Assembly (NCBI RefSeq): GCF_904849725.1
Contig: NC_058518.1
Location: 6,592,147-6,656,146, forward strand
Source of the DNA: Hordeum vulgare subsp. vulgare
Taxonomy: Eukaryota; Streptophyta; Magnoliopsida; Poales; Poaceae
Direction: 5' to 3'
DNA: 64,000 nucleotides
The notes below the pieces were generated by a model. That model did not search any database, was not told the DNA's origin, and was given only the letters and a program-made list of their open reading frames with translations. Positions 40,091 to 50,741 of this stretch are shown here, piece by piece; position 1 is the stretch's first letter; every line of letters begins with the position of its first letter. The translations under genes and the position numbers were made by a program.

Positions 40091-40100
40091 CTATATAAGC
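40091..40100 (+). promoter_or_regulatory. TATA box of CACTA 1
   Basis: CTATATAAGC follows directly after the hairpin cluster and is followed by GGGACTTCGAAAATTT. CACTA element 2 has the same arrangement on its own strand (hairpins, CCTATATAAGC, then a CGCGAAAATTT stretch). The shared placement suggests the core promoter of the element's genes. Confidence 0.65.
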
Positions 40101-41026
40101 GGGACTTCGAAAATTTCCAACCCAATTCGTCCATTTCTCTTCTTCTTCATCTCGTTCTCCTGCCCGGCGCGGCACAGCGACGAACTAACCGACGCCGTCA
40201 GGCTGCCCGCCGTCCTGCTCGCCGCCGCATGCCGTCCTCCTCGCCGTCGGTCGTCCTCCTTGCCGCCGCGCCGTCGTCCTCGCCGCCGCGCCGTCCTCCT
40301 AGCCGTCGTGCCGTCCTCCGCGCCGTCCTCCTTGCCGCGCGCCGTCGACACCTCCGGCCGATAAGCCCCCCGCGCCCTCCTCCCCAACACTCTGGCCAGT
40401 ATAGAAGAAAAGAAGAAAAAGGAGAAGAGAAGAAGAAAAAGGAGAAGAAAGGAAGAAAAAGGTGAAGAAAAGAAGAAAAAGAAAAAGATTTTTTTTGTCA
40501 TTTAATTCCTATTGTTATTAGGTTTGTGCTAGATTATTAGGGTTAGTAATATTTAGAATTAGGTTAGGGTTACAAGAAGAAGAAATATGAACAAAAATAA
40601 GAAAATAAGATTAGGGAAAATGAAAATAAGAAGAGGAGGAGAAGAAAAGAAGAAAAAGTGTATATTGTATAGTGTATATGCTTAAGTGTATAGTGTATAT
40701 AGTGTATAGTGTATAAGGAGAGGAGGAATTTTTCTATAGTGTATATAGTGTATAGTGTATAAGAAAAGAAGAAAAGAAGAGGAGGAGAAGAGAAGAAAAG
40801 AAGAGGAGGAGCAGAAAAATGAAAATAAGAATAGGAGGAATTTTGCTATTGTATAGTGTATATGCTTAAGTGTTAATAGTGTTTCTTAGATTATTGCTTA
40901 ATTTTGCTATTGTATATGCTTAAGTGTTAATAGTTTAATTTTGCTATTGTATATGCTTAAGTGTTAATAGTTTATTTTTAGCAAGAAAATTAATAGAACT
41001 AGTTTATTTTTTTAGTTCATTTTATG
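40101..41026 (+). other. CACTA 1 leader: GC-rich then purine-rich tracts
   Basis: 40,150-40,380 consists of degenerate GCCGTCCTCCT/GCCGCCG repeats. 40,395-40,840 is mostly GAAGAAAAAG/GAGGAG purine tract. 40,670-40,980 holds repeats of GTATAGTGTATA and TATGCTTAAGTGTTAATAG. The open frames here are low-complexity Arg/Ala/Ser or Lys/Glu strings in several frames and both strands and I do not accept them as genes. Probably 5' untranslated and intronic sequence. Confidence 0.55.
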
Positions 41027-41427
41027 ATGCCTATCCCGCATCCTCGTCGTCGACTCGGCGGAGGACACCTGCTTGATCAGAGGGGCCCTGTCCGGGACTG
41101 GGCTCCGCCCGGCTGCTACTGGGAGGTGCTACCTTCCGGGGGCGTAGGTTGGTGAGGAGCCAGCCCGTCGTTGACCCGATCCTTGTTTGGTGGCGGTCGC
41201 GTGGGCCAGTGAGGGTGTCGAGGCTTCCGGACTCCGCGGAGGTGGTACGTCATGGTGTCAGCGAGGAGGATGAGCACGTCCGTCGCTACATGGTTGCGTT
41301 GGAGGGCAGGTTCGAGCATACCTGGCAGGTTCTTCGGGGATCTCACTGGAGCTATGATCCTGTGATGGTTCCTTCTCTTTGGGTGTCCACCGCCGGCGCC
41401 GATACCCGTCGGGCGCTACGGTTCTAG
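41027..41427 (+). pseudogene. Small CACTA ORF of unknown function, frameshifted copy
   Basis: I do not recognise a known domain. The frame opens at ATG 41,027 with MPIPHPRRR and continues through RDWAPPG, then leaves frame in a GGGGG run at about 41,138-41,142, where CACTA 2 has one extra A. It continues in the next frame with QPVVDPILVWW, SEEDEHVRRYMVALEG and SHWSYDPVMVP to a TAG at 41,425. The intact relative lies on the - strand at 52,928-53,326 (132 codons), and the two are clearly homologous along their full length. Strong similarity between two elements that differ in their downstream gene implies selection or a shared ancestor of this first gene. It sits about 0.9 kb after the TATA box and 280 bp before the next gene. 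No signal peptide or membrane segment is visible. Confidence 0.7.
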
Positions 41428-41707
41428 ATGTATTAGTGATGCTATATGTATGATAGTATTCGAGGAGTATTAGTGATAATATTCGACGATGTACGGACAA
41501 AAGTGATGATGTATTAGCTTATAATTGAATGCATGCTAATTAGAATACTACTTTATTTGACGATTTGGTTTTGCTTATTGAATGCTCAAATTGGAAAAGT
41601 ACTCCTACTTTGAATACTATGCAGAAATCTAGGAGTCTCAAATTGGAAAAGTACTCCTACTTTGGTTTTTGGTACAAAGGTTAAGAGAATCCATTTTTTG
41701 CAGAGCT

Positions 41708-44700
41708 ATGGATCCACATATCAGGAACCTCGAAGAGGAAGAACTTCACGAAGATATAATCAAAGACGGCCCCGACGTTGAACCAGCTGAATCTCTAAAC
41801 CAGGACGTTGGAATGGAGGTCGAGCGACACGAAGATGAAGCCGATGGGGCAGGAGATAGGTCCAATGACGGAGAAGGTGATAGCTCCACTGATGGAGAAG
41901 CCGGTGAAGAGGAGAAGTCCGGTGAGGTATACATATGAAGTTCGACAATCACTTGTAATATGTGAAAAATATTGGAGATAGCTCTATATTGTATACATAT
42001 ACATTCATTTGACGAATGTTTCTCCCTCTTAGGCATCCACATCGAGCAAAACTACGAAATGAGGCCCGACTAGAATGTTGGATGCACGGACGCATTACAC
42101 ATTTGAGGTGATATTTCCTACGGGCGAACCCAAGCTTCCTAAGAATGCTGCTGACACATTCAAGAAGCAATGCGGAGTTCTCGTTAGGGATCACGTCCCG
42201 ATCAGCGTTCGGGAGTGGAACAAGCGCAAAGGGGCAGCCGATAGTGACTATGTTGCCGAAAGGTACAAAGATAATCTTTGGAATGATCTCATGTCACATT
42301 TCAACCTGCCAAAATGTGAGAATGAAGACGACGCAGACAAACTGAGGGCCAAAGTCAAGCAGTGGACTCTGAAGGAGATGGCCGAACTGTTCCGTAGCTG
42401 GAAGAAGAAGCTATGGAAAAACTATCTGAAGACACAGAAAGTGCCAGTATTCGAGGGGTATCTAGCCAAGCAGGCGAATCACTGGAAGGAATTTCAAGAG
42501 TACAAGGAGTCAGAAGATGCCCAGGCATTATCAGAAAAGAACAAGATAAATGCCGACAAGAAGAAATATCACCACAAGCTGGGGCCAGGGGGCTATGAGA
42601 CTGCCATCCCAAAGTAGGATAAGAAAGAGCAAGATCTGATAGATAAAGGCGTCGTACCTGAACCACTCCGTGATGAGTGGGAATTGAGAGCAAGAAATTG
42701 GTTCCTTGCGCATGGTGGGTCGTACGACGAAACAACAGGGGACCTCATCTGCAATGACGATCTTAGGATACCCAGGGAGAATTGGAAAAGGATAGTGAAA
42801 GAAATTAAGGAGGGACAAAGAAAGTTCACTGCAGATAGAGATAAAGATTTGCTCACACTGGTCCTCGGCAATGACGAACATGGAGGACGAACGCGAGGAT
42901 TCGGTCCTTCTTACCCGTGGTGGCTTGGGTTTGCCAGAGACCAAGACACTTACCGAAGCCGAGAGAGAGCAAAGAAGCGGCAGCAGGATGAGGAGAATGA
43001 CAAGTTCAACCAGTTGCTTGCCAGGATTAACGAGCAACAGAAGCAGATTGATGAGCTTAGAGGAGTACCGCGCCAGGAAGATCCCTCACTTGATATTACC
43101 GGCGCCCCATCTAAGCGGAAAAGCAGCGTGGCTGAATCTGAGGCCCCGCCCGACGATGAACGAAGAATGATAGAGGGTGATCCCGGCTACCCCGTGGATG
43201 GAATCAAGGAGTCAACATCATGTGAACTCCATCAAAAATTCAAGAACATATCCATGAAGGTGGCCGTCGGACAAGCTTTACCTTTTGGCCCTGATGCACG
43301 CTGGCATGGTCGTGAGATTCTAGCTGGCTTTGCTAAAGTCGGGGTGGATGAAATCATGACGGGGTTTAATGATATGGAGCTCGACATAGCTGGACCCAAA
43401 GATGAGAGGACACTCGAAGAAGTACTGGGTGGAGTCATCCTATGGGACAAGAACTACATCAAGCTTCCAGGCTCGGCCCCAAGGACAACACCGCCTCCGA
43501 GTCGTCGTAGGTCACCTACACCTCCATTACCTCCAAGCCCTCCACATGACGTCGGCCAGCACAACACGAGTCCATCTCGATCACCGCCGCCGGACTTGGG
43601 TCGTCCATCTCCGCCGCCGCCCGCACATGATACTAAGCGGAAGCGTGCCAGCAAGAACGCTTCGTCGATGATTTCTAAGGGACGGAGCTCCCCAAAGCGC
43701 AAACTGTCGCCCCTCCCAAAGGTACCTCATGCTAATCTTCCTATCAGACCTTATGATCGTACCCCCGAGGAAAACGCCAGGATAGCAAAGGAACAGCATG
43801 ATGCGCAGATGAAAAGGAAGGAACCCGAGCCCCGTCCGAAATACACCGAGAAGAACATAGCATGGGCAAAAGACTTCATAACCACTCCATCACAGTATGA
43901 CTTACACTATAAGCCTGATGACTATACACGCACATTGCAGAAGGAAGTGAAAAAGAGCAGGTCCCGTGCAAGTGCAAGTGGGAGCAAATCAAGTTCAACT
44001 ACAAGCAAGAAAAAATCAGACGTTCCTCAGCTTGGACAACAGGCCAAACAGTCGATCCCACCCCTCAAGGTGTTAACCGAGAATGTTCCCCCTCCGGTGC
44101 AGGGGCAAGCTTTTGAAAAAGCAAAGGAGTTGGCGGATGAATGTGGTATCTCGGTTGAAGATTTGCTGGCTTCCCAAGACGACAGGATACCCAAGGCTGT
44201 GGTAGCCCCTAAGCCACAGTTTGTCATGGGAGAGCCTTTGGTCAGCAAAGATGATCTCCCAACAAATATGCGTTACTTGCATAAATGGTACTTAAGTGAA
44301 TCAAAGAATGGGAGAACGATGATCGTGCTGAGTGTCCCACTGGAGTACTATGGCCGCTCCGAAGAAATCCATATCGACTTTGATGAACTCTTCCAGATGT
44401 ACAATGGCGACGCCCTTGACAAATCGCTTATGAGTTGCTATTGTCTGTAAGTTTTTCAATTCGTTGTCTACATATAACTTGTTTAGTTATTTCAATTCAT
44501 TGTCTATATATAACTTGTACTCTATTATGCAGAATGAAGATTCTGGAGTGTAAAAGTAAGTGCATCCTAAATATTGGGTTTATTGATCCAGATAAAATAC
44601 ATATAGCGACGCTAACTAATTATCCCAAGGAGACGGAGGAAAACCTTCTAAGGTTTCTAAGAGATCAAAATTTCTGTGACCACATACTGTTTCCATACAA

Positions 44701-44763
44701 CTTCAGGTGAGGGTCTTTACTCTGTTGTGTCCATTCACTTATAAGTGTAATTGATAAGTTACT

Positions 44764-44830
<67 letters not shown>

Positions 44831-45521
44831 GTGCAGCTTCTATTGGATTCTGTTGGACATTCTGATAAGGGAAGAGTTGATGCCTTCGACCCATTATCGA
44901 GACCCTTGGAACAGTTCCAAAGCCTGCAGGACATGCTCCAAGGGTAATTTTAACCATTCTTGCGCTCTATCGGTCTCTTTCGATGATTTTCTGATATATC
45001 AATTAATGAAAAACTTAGCAAATCATTATCCTTGTCGGGCAGGGTTTGGAATCGGTTCAAGTGCGTGACTCCCGGTAACTTTCCTGAGAAGCTGACCTTT
45101 AGAGCGGCTCAGGTAAGTAGTAGTATGATATACTTCTATTAATTTTCAATACATTTATGATGCTAGATTATTATTTTGATTATATATATTCTATTCTCGT
45201 AAAGTGCGACCAGCAGCCACGGGGAACACATATATGCGGATACTATGTTTGCGAGACCATTCGCACGTTTACCTCTGAGTTCAAGGATCACAGATTCGAC
45301 GTAAGCAATGAACATTCACACCTCTATTTTTACCCGTCTTTCTTTGTTATCATGATTGATATTCATATTCATCTCCTCTTCTTATATAGCACACGGCCAT
45401 GAGGACGAAGGTCCTACCAGAGCAACGTGCGATTCCTGTTGCAGAGGAGCTTGCGGGATTTCTGAGGACGGAAGCTATAGAAGACAAAGGACGATTTAGT
45501 GTAGCTAAGGGTCATTACTGA
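41708..45521 (+). pseudogene. CACTA cargo gene: En/Spm-type (Transposase_24-like) + Ulp1-like C48 protease, decayed
   Basis: Seven exons with GT..AG borders fit one gene: 41,708-41,926; 42,033-44,446; 44,533-44,706; 44,837-44,943; 45,043-45,112; 45,205-45,300; 45,390-45,521. Exon 1 encodes an acidic tail rich in Asp/Glu. Exon 2 begins with a region like the plant En/Spm transposase family (Transposase_24: GPTR.LDARTHY, VLVRDHVPISVREW), then a charged coiled coil, a segment ending VILWDKNYIKLPG that I associate tentatively with DUF8039, and a Pro/Ser/Lys-rich linker. The last exons form a Ulp1/SENP-type cysteine protease core (FYWILLD, VDAFDPLSRP, CDQQP, THICGYYVCE). Lesions: TGA at 42,060, TAG at 42,615, a frameshift near 44,862, and Tyr in place of the catalytic His (FYW for FHW). 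The Asp, Gln and Cys are kept. Triticeae CACTA elements often carry such genes; a host SUMO protease is unlikely. Confidence 0.8.
44766..44827. repeat. (TA)n microsatellite in a CACTA intron
   Basis: About 30 uninterrupted AT/TA dinucleotides fill most of the 130-bp intron between the third and fourth exons of the CACTA 1 cargo gene, just before the acceptor GTGCAG. Expected to vary in length between individuals. Confidence 0.95.
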
Positions 45522-45793
45522 TGTTCGTCCATGTAATCGAATAGACGGGCTCTAGTCCCGATAATTCAGATCTCCATATAATTGTATATATATATGATCA
45601 CTTGTAAGATAAGTTAATCTTATATATATATATATATATGCATAATTATTTCTATTTTAAATTATATGAAAACTAATTCCCGAACACCAAATGAGGCATC
45701 ACGTTTATCTCTCGAACACCTAAACCCTAAAACCCTAAAACCCAAAAATAATTTCATTCAAAAAAAACCCAAAAGCCAGCAAAATCTAAAAAT
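45522..45793 (+). other. CACTA 1 3' untranslated region
   Basis: AT-rich sequence after the protease stop codon, with a short (TA)n tract at about 45,620-45,638. A run of three CCCTAAAA motifs at 45,725-45,745 resembles telomere sequence but is too short to be one. No gene seen. Confidence 0.6.
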
Positions 45794-46001
45794 CTTTAGT
45801 CCCGGACCGTGTAACGAACTGGGACTAAAGGGCCTGCCCCTGGGGCGCTACGAGGCGCCCACGTGGAGCACCTTTAATCCCGCGTGTAAGAGGGCCGGGA
45901 CGAAAAGGTTAGGCCTTTAGTCCCGCCCATTTAGTCCCGGTTGGTGAACCGGGACTAAAGCCCCTTACGGGCCAGGGCTATAGGCCCTGTCCCCACTAGT
46001 G
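45794..46001. repeat. CACTA 1 3' sub-terminal repeats and terminus
   Basis: Inverted pairs of TTTAGTCCCGG lie at 45,794-45,830 and 45,914-45,960, followed by GGGCCAGGGCTATAGGCCC and the terminal CCCCACTAGTG. The terminal octamer CACTAGTG is its own reverse complement. The next bases are TTA, a candidate 3-bp target duplication. Confidence 0.88.
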
Positions 46002-47294
46002 TTAGCACTTTGTTTTGATTACTAATAAAAACTTTTGCAAAAAGTATGTGAGTTCTTTATGACTAATGTTGAGTCCATGTTATAGATGCACTTTCACCTT
46101 CCACCATTGTTAGCCTCTCTAGCGCCGCGCAATTCTCGCCGGTGCACAAACCCACCAAATTCCTTCCTCAAAACAGCCACCATACCTACCTACTATGGCA
46201 TTTTCATAGCCATTCCGAGATATATTGCCAGGCAACTACCACCGTCCCGTCTAATTACTTGTCTCGTCACTCTCATATTGCCATTGCATTATCATACTAG
46301 ATCGTTGAACATCCCGGTACATTGCCGGAGGCATTTACTATGGAGTTATCATCATTGTGATCTTTGAGCTATGAGTAACTAAAAAGTGTGATGATCATCA
46401 TTATTAGAGCATTGTCCCATGTGAGGAAATAATAATAAAAAAGAGGCCAAAGAGCCCAAAAAAAAGGAGGCCTAAGAGCCCAAATAAAAAAAAGAAATGA
46501 GAGAAAAAGAGAGAAGGGACAATGCTACTATATTTTTCCACACTTGTGCTTCATGATAGCACCATGTTCTTCATCATTGAGAGCTTCTTGCTTTGTCACT
46601 ACCATATGCTAGTGGGAATCTTTGTTTTATAACTTGGCTTGTATATTCCAATGATGGGCTTCCTCAAAATTTCCCTAGGTCTTCGTGAGCAAGCAAGTTG
46701 GATGCACACCCACTAGTTCTCCCTTGAGCTTTCACATACTTATAGCTCTAGTGCATCTCTTGTATGGCAATCCCTACTCATTCACATTCATATCTATTAA
46801 TGGGAATCTCCATATCCTATTGATACGCCAAGTCAATGTGACCATCTCCTCCTTTTTGTCTCACAACCACCACCACACTCTATTCCGCTTATAGTGCTAT
46901 ATCCATGGCTCGCGCTCATGTATTGCGTGATAGTTATAAAAAGTTTCAGAAAGTAAGACTGCGAAAACAATTACTTTGCCAATTCCGGGGTTGTGCATGA
47001 TTTACATTAGTTGTGTGAGGATGATGGAGCATAGCCAAACTATATGATTTTGTAGGGATAACTTTCTTTGGCCTTGTTATTTTGAAAGTTCATGATTACT
47101 TTGCTAGTTTTCTTGAAGTATTATTGTTTTCATGTCAATAGCAAACTATTGTTTTGAATCGTTCGGATCTGAACATTTATGCCACGTGAAAGAAGTTGCA
47201 AAGGAAAATTATGCTAGGTAGCATTCCACATCAAAAATTCGTTCTTTATCACTTCCCTACTTGAGGACGAGCAGGAGTTAAGCTTGGGGATGCT

Positions 47295-48812
47295 TGATAC
47301 GTCTCCAACGTATCTATAATTTTTGATGGTTTCATGCTATTATCTTGTCAAACTTTAGATGTTTTGCATGCCTTCTATTTATTTTCTGGGACTAACCTAT
47401 TAACTCAGTGCCAAGTGCCAGTTCCTGTTTTTTCCATGTTTTTGACCCCTTTCAGAGGAGATTTTGAAACAGAGTCCAAACGGAAGAAAATCCCCGAAAA
47501 GAATTTTTTCTGGAAGGGAAGAAGATCGGAGAGCTTGGGGGCCAAGCCAGAAGAGCCCTAGGGGCCCCACAAGCCCCCATCCTGTGGCCAGGGGGTCGCG
47601 CCATGCAGGCTTGTGGGCCCCGTGGAGGTCCCCTGACCTAGATCTTGCGCCTATAAATTCCCAAATATTCCCAAAAAATCAGGGGAGCATCGTAATCACT
47701 TTTCCGCCGCCGCAAGGTTCTGTCTCCGCAAGATCTCATCTGGGGAACGTCCTGGTGCCCTGCCGGAGGGGGGATTCGGACACAGAAGGCTTCTCCATCA
47801 ACACCATGATTTCTCCGATGATGCGTGAGTAGTTCACCATAGACCTACGGGTCCATAGCTAGTAACTAGATGGCTTCTTCTCCCTCTTGGATCTTCAATA
47901 CAAAGTTCTCCATGATCTTCATAGAGATCTATCCGATGTAATCTTCTTTTGTTGTGTGTTTGTCGAGATCCGATGAATTGTGGATTTATGATTAGATTAT
48001 CTATGAATCTTATTTGAGTTTCTTCTGATCTGTCTTATGCATGATTTCATATCCTTGTAATTCTCTTCGAGTTGTGGGTTGTGTTTGGCCAACTAGATCT
48101 ATGATTCTAGCAATGGGAGAAGTGCTTGGTTTTGGCTTCATACCGTGCGGTGACCTCACCCAGTGACAGAAGGGGTAGCGAGGCACGTATCGTGTTGTTG
48201 CCATCAAGGGTAAAAAGATGGATTTTTCATCATTGATTTGAGATTATCCCTCTACATCATGTCATCTTGCTTAAAGCGTTACTCTGTTCGTCATGAACTC
48301 AATACACTAGATGCATGCTGGATAGCGGTCGATGTGTGGAGTAATAGTAGTAGATGCAGCAAGTATCAGTCTACTTGTCTCGGACGTGATGCCTATATGC
48401 TAGATCATTTCCTTAGATATCGTCATGACTTTGCGCGGTTCTATGAATTGCTCGACAGTAATTTGTTCACCCATCGTAATACTTGCCATTTTGAGAGAAG
48501 CCTCTAGTGAACACTATGGCCCCTAGGGTCTACTCCCCACCATATTTCCAGCCTTACACTTTTTACTACATTGCACTTTCCGTCTTCAGATCTCACTTTT
48601 GCAAACAATCTTGAAGGGATTGACAACCCCTTTGAAGCGTTGGGTGCAAGTTTGTTTGTGTTTGTGCAAGTACTCTGGACTTGACGAGACCCTCCTGCTG
48701 GATCGATACCTAGGTTCTCAAACTGAGGGAAATACTTACTGCTCCTGTGCTGCATCACCCTTTCCTCTTCAAGGGAAAAACCAACGCAAGCCCAATCTCC
48801 GTCAACGTGTCA
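47295..48812 (+). repeat. Long terminal repeat, 1,518 bp (TGATACGTCTCC type)
   Basis: Starts TGATACGTCTCCAACGTATC and ends AACGTGTCA, so it has the usual TG..CA borders. It includes CTATAAATTCCCAAATATTCC at about 47,652, a plausible TATA box, and GATCTCATC..GAACGTCC after it. LTRs starting this way are among the most common in wheat and barley. Polypurine-rich sequence precedes it and a primer-site-like stretch follows. No ORF of substance. Confidence 0.8.
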
Positions 48813-48831
48813 ATTTCTGGCACTGTTGTTT
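48813..48831 (+). promoter_or_regulatory. Primer-binding-site-like sequence, degraded
   Basis: ATTTCTGGCACTGTTGTTT follows the LTR. Plant gypsy-like elements often have TGGCGCCGTTG at this place; here GCGCC reads GCACT, two C/G transitions at CpG-type positions. It shows which way the LTR faces and that internal sequence once continued to the right. Confidence 0.5.
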
Positions 48832-48848
48832 GAGAAGTAGCAACAAGA

Positions 48849-50149
48849 TGGAGTGCACTATGATGAAGCCTTCAGCCCCGTCGTCAAGCCCGCTAGCATT
48901 CGGGTTGTGTTGAGCCTCGCCAGACCCCACTCATGGACCATCCACCAACTCGATGTCAAGAATGCATTCCTCCATGGTGAACTAGCTGAGATGGTGTACT
49001 GCTCCTAACCCGCCGGTTTTGTGGATCCTTCCAAGCCGGATCATGTGTGTTCGCTACACAAGTCCCTCTACGGTTTGAAGCAAACACCTCGCACTTGGTT
49101 CCTTCGCTTTCGGACTTTCCTTGTTTCCCTTGGGCTTCGGCCCCCCAAGAGTGACGCATCCCTCTTCATCCTCTGTCATGGTAATTCCCTTGCACACTTG
49201 CTCGTTTACGTTGATGATATCATCGTTGCGGCAAGCTCACCCCCTTGCTCTCCCACATCATCAACTATCTGAAAAAGGAATTTTCCATGACCGATCTCGG
49301 TCCTCTTCACCATTTCTTGGGCATCAATGTCACTCACAATTCCTCCGGATTGTTTCTCTGTCAGCAGCAATACACTCTTGAGCTTCTTGATCGCGCCAAC
49401 ATGCTCAACTGCAAACCCGTTCCTACACCAGTCAACACCACCTCCAAATTGTCATCCACCGATGGCCAGCTCCTCTCTAATCCCACCTACTACCGGAGCC
49501 TCACTGGAGCCCTCCAATACCTCACTATGGTCTCCAGTATTACAAATCACCCACCAGGGACCTCATCGATTTATACAGATGCGGACTGGGCCGGTTGTCC
49601 GGATAACCGCAAGTCCACCTCTGTTTTTTGTGTCTTCCTCGGCACAAACCTCGTCTCCTGGTCCTCCAAGCACCAACCCACCATCTCGTGTTCTAGTGTC
49701 GAAGCCGAGTATCGGGGTGTGGCAAATTGTGTGGTCGAATCCTGTTGGTTACACCAACTGCTGTTTGATATCCAGGTTCCGCCGACCCGTGCTACTGTCA
49801 TCTATGCAACAACGTCAGTGCCTCATATCTTGCGAGCAATCCAGTGCTGCATCAGCGGATCAAGCACATTAAGATAGACCTGCATTTTGTTCGTGGTCGT
49901 GTCTCTCTCGGTGAAGTACGCCTTCTGCATGTGCCATCCGGCTCTCAATATGCACACATCTTCACCAAAGGATTGCAATCGCTTGTCTTCACCAACTTTC
50001 GTTCCAGCCTTAACATCCATCCATGTGTATTTTATGTAATACACAAGTGTAAACAGATCCTATTTGTGTGGATGACACCTGCCACGCTGGCATGCGTGCC
50101 GCCTCTTGACACTAAAACCACCTCCACTCTCTCTCTCGAGTGTATATAA
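48849..50149 (+). pseudogene. Ty1/copia pol fragment: RT and RNase H, decayed
   Basis: Reverse transcriptase of the Ty1/copia type is recognisable from YDEAFSPVVKP through QLDVKNAFLHGEL, SLYGLKQTPRTW and the active-site motif YVDDIIV (about 49,207). RNase H follows (YTDADWAGCPDNRKST, SWSSKHQPTIS, SVEAEYRGVA), then the C-terminal IKIDLHFVR. Lesions: a TAA at 49,006 within the RT, a frameshift in a C-run at about 49,240, loss of most of the linker between RT and RNase H near 49,540, and a frameshift at about 49,806. Everything upstream of the RT (gag, protease, integrase) is missing at the junction near 48,849. The frame ends at about 50,147. The element cannot make its enzymes. A 3' LTR may begin near 50,030 (TGTATTTTATG), but I cannot define its borders. 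Confidence 0.88.
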
Positions 50150-50373
50150 CCAGTAAACTATAACAGAAACTGCAAGGCAGATATTTTCAGTTCCGACTAA
50201 AACCACCATGTAGCAAAGCGTTTCCTTTTTTTTCCTTCTCTTCTGTTTGAGGGATAAAGTACATTAATGTTTTTTTGACACATCACCTTTTGAGCAGCAG
50301 CCGGAGCTGGAACTAGAGTGATAACAATATTGTTTGCTTTTCATTCCTTGGTCTAGACAAATATGTCAATATA
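50150..50373. other. Spacer between copia remnant and MITE
   Basis: Probably remains of the copia 3' LTR (GTGTATATAACCAG at about 50,139 and downstream). No gene or repeat I can identify. Confidence 0.4.
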
Positions 50374-50729
50374 GGCCATGTTTGTTTAAAAAGTTCTAGG
50401 ACTTTTTTTAGTCCCAACTAAAAAGTGCCTAGTCCCTATTTGTTTGGTTTCAGGGACTAAACATGGACTAAAGGTTATTAAATGACATGCTAAAATACCA
50501 TATTACCCCTATTAATGGACTAGAGGTTATTAAATGACATGCTAAAAGTAAGGGCACTGTTGGAAAAAGTTCCAGAAAGTCTCAAAAAGACCCTCTCATA
50601 GGGACTTCTACCTTTAGGCCCAGATGCCTACTTTTAGTGCCTAAAAGTCACTCCTGTTTGGTTTAGATGAGACTAAAAGAGACATTTTTTAGTCCCTATA
50701 CCAAAAAGTCCCTGGAAACAAACACCCCC
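50374..50729. mobile_element. MITE, 356 bp
   Basis: The left end is GGCCATGTTTGTTT and the right end, reversed, is GGGGGTGTTTGTTT, with AGGGACT/AGTCCCT motifs following inside each end. The inner part holds two imperfect copies of GGACTA(A/G)AGGTTATTAAATGA. The flanks are ATATA on both sides, a possible target duplication. No coding capacity. Ends of this type occur in PIF/Harbinger- and hAT-like MITEs of grasses; I cannot decide the superfamily. Confidence 0.7.
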
Positions 50730-50741
50730 ATATACTTGTTA

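Larger units (their letters stand above)
39780..46001 (+). mobile_element. CACTA (En/Spm) DNA transposon 1; 5' end undefined
   Basis: The 3' end is clear: after sub-terminal TTTAGTCCCGG inverted repeats the element stops with CCCCACTAGTG at 46,001, followed by TTA, which may be the 3-bp target duplication. The 5' side has four dense sub-terminal hairpins (39,889-40,084), but no CACTA terminus was found. Inside are a TATA box, a GC-rich leader, a small ORF and a multi-exon transposase-like plus Ulp1-like protease gene, all on the + strand. It lacks a recognisable TNP2 transposase, so it was probably mobilised by an autonomous relative. The coding parts contain stops and frameshifts, so the copy is dead. 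Confidence 0.85.
46002..48831 (+). mobile_element. LTR-retrotransposon fragment: 3' internal end, LTR and primer site
   Basis: 46,002-47,294 is non-coding internal sequence of a type familiar from cereal LTR elements (for example AGAGCATTGTCCCATGTGAG). It ends at GACGAGCAGGAGTTAAGCTTGGGG-like polypurine-rich DNA just before a full LTR (47,295-48,812). After the LTR come about 19 bp of primer-binding-site-like sequence and then, abruptly, an unrelated copia element. A polypurine side on the left together with a primer site on the right of a single LTR is not the layout of a solo LTR; it fits the middle LTR of a tandem or recombined element. The left side was cut by CACTA 1. No coding region is seen. 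I do not assign a family name. Confidence 0.7.

Noticed and set aside
40091..40501. 136-codon frame on the - strand and a 78-codon frame on the + strand
   Set aside because: Low-complexity Phe/Ser or Arg/Ala/Lys strings caused by GCC and GAAGAA repeats in the CACTA leader; no domain.
41669..41707. Earlier start for the CACTA 1 cargo gene
   Set aside because: The frame opens further upstream only from a non-ATG codon; ATG at 41,708 is the first in frame and is followed directly by the acidic segment.
42531..43037. 168-codon hydrophobic frame on the - strand
   Set aside because: Exact shadow of the large En/Spm-type exon on the + strand, which has recognisable domain motifs.
41708..45521. Host SUMO protease (Ulp1) gene
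   Set aside because: It is fused to an En/Spm-type transposase-like region, lies inside a CACTA element and is disrupted by stops and a frameshift.
45721..45745. Telomere-like CCCTAAA repeats
   Set aside because: Only three degenerate copies (CCCTAAAA) in an AT-rich transposon tail; too short for a telomere or an interstitial telomeric array.
47295..48812. Solo LTR
   Set aside because: Internal-type sequence is present on both sides (polypurine-rich left, primer-site-like right) and no target duplication is seen.
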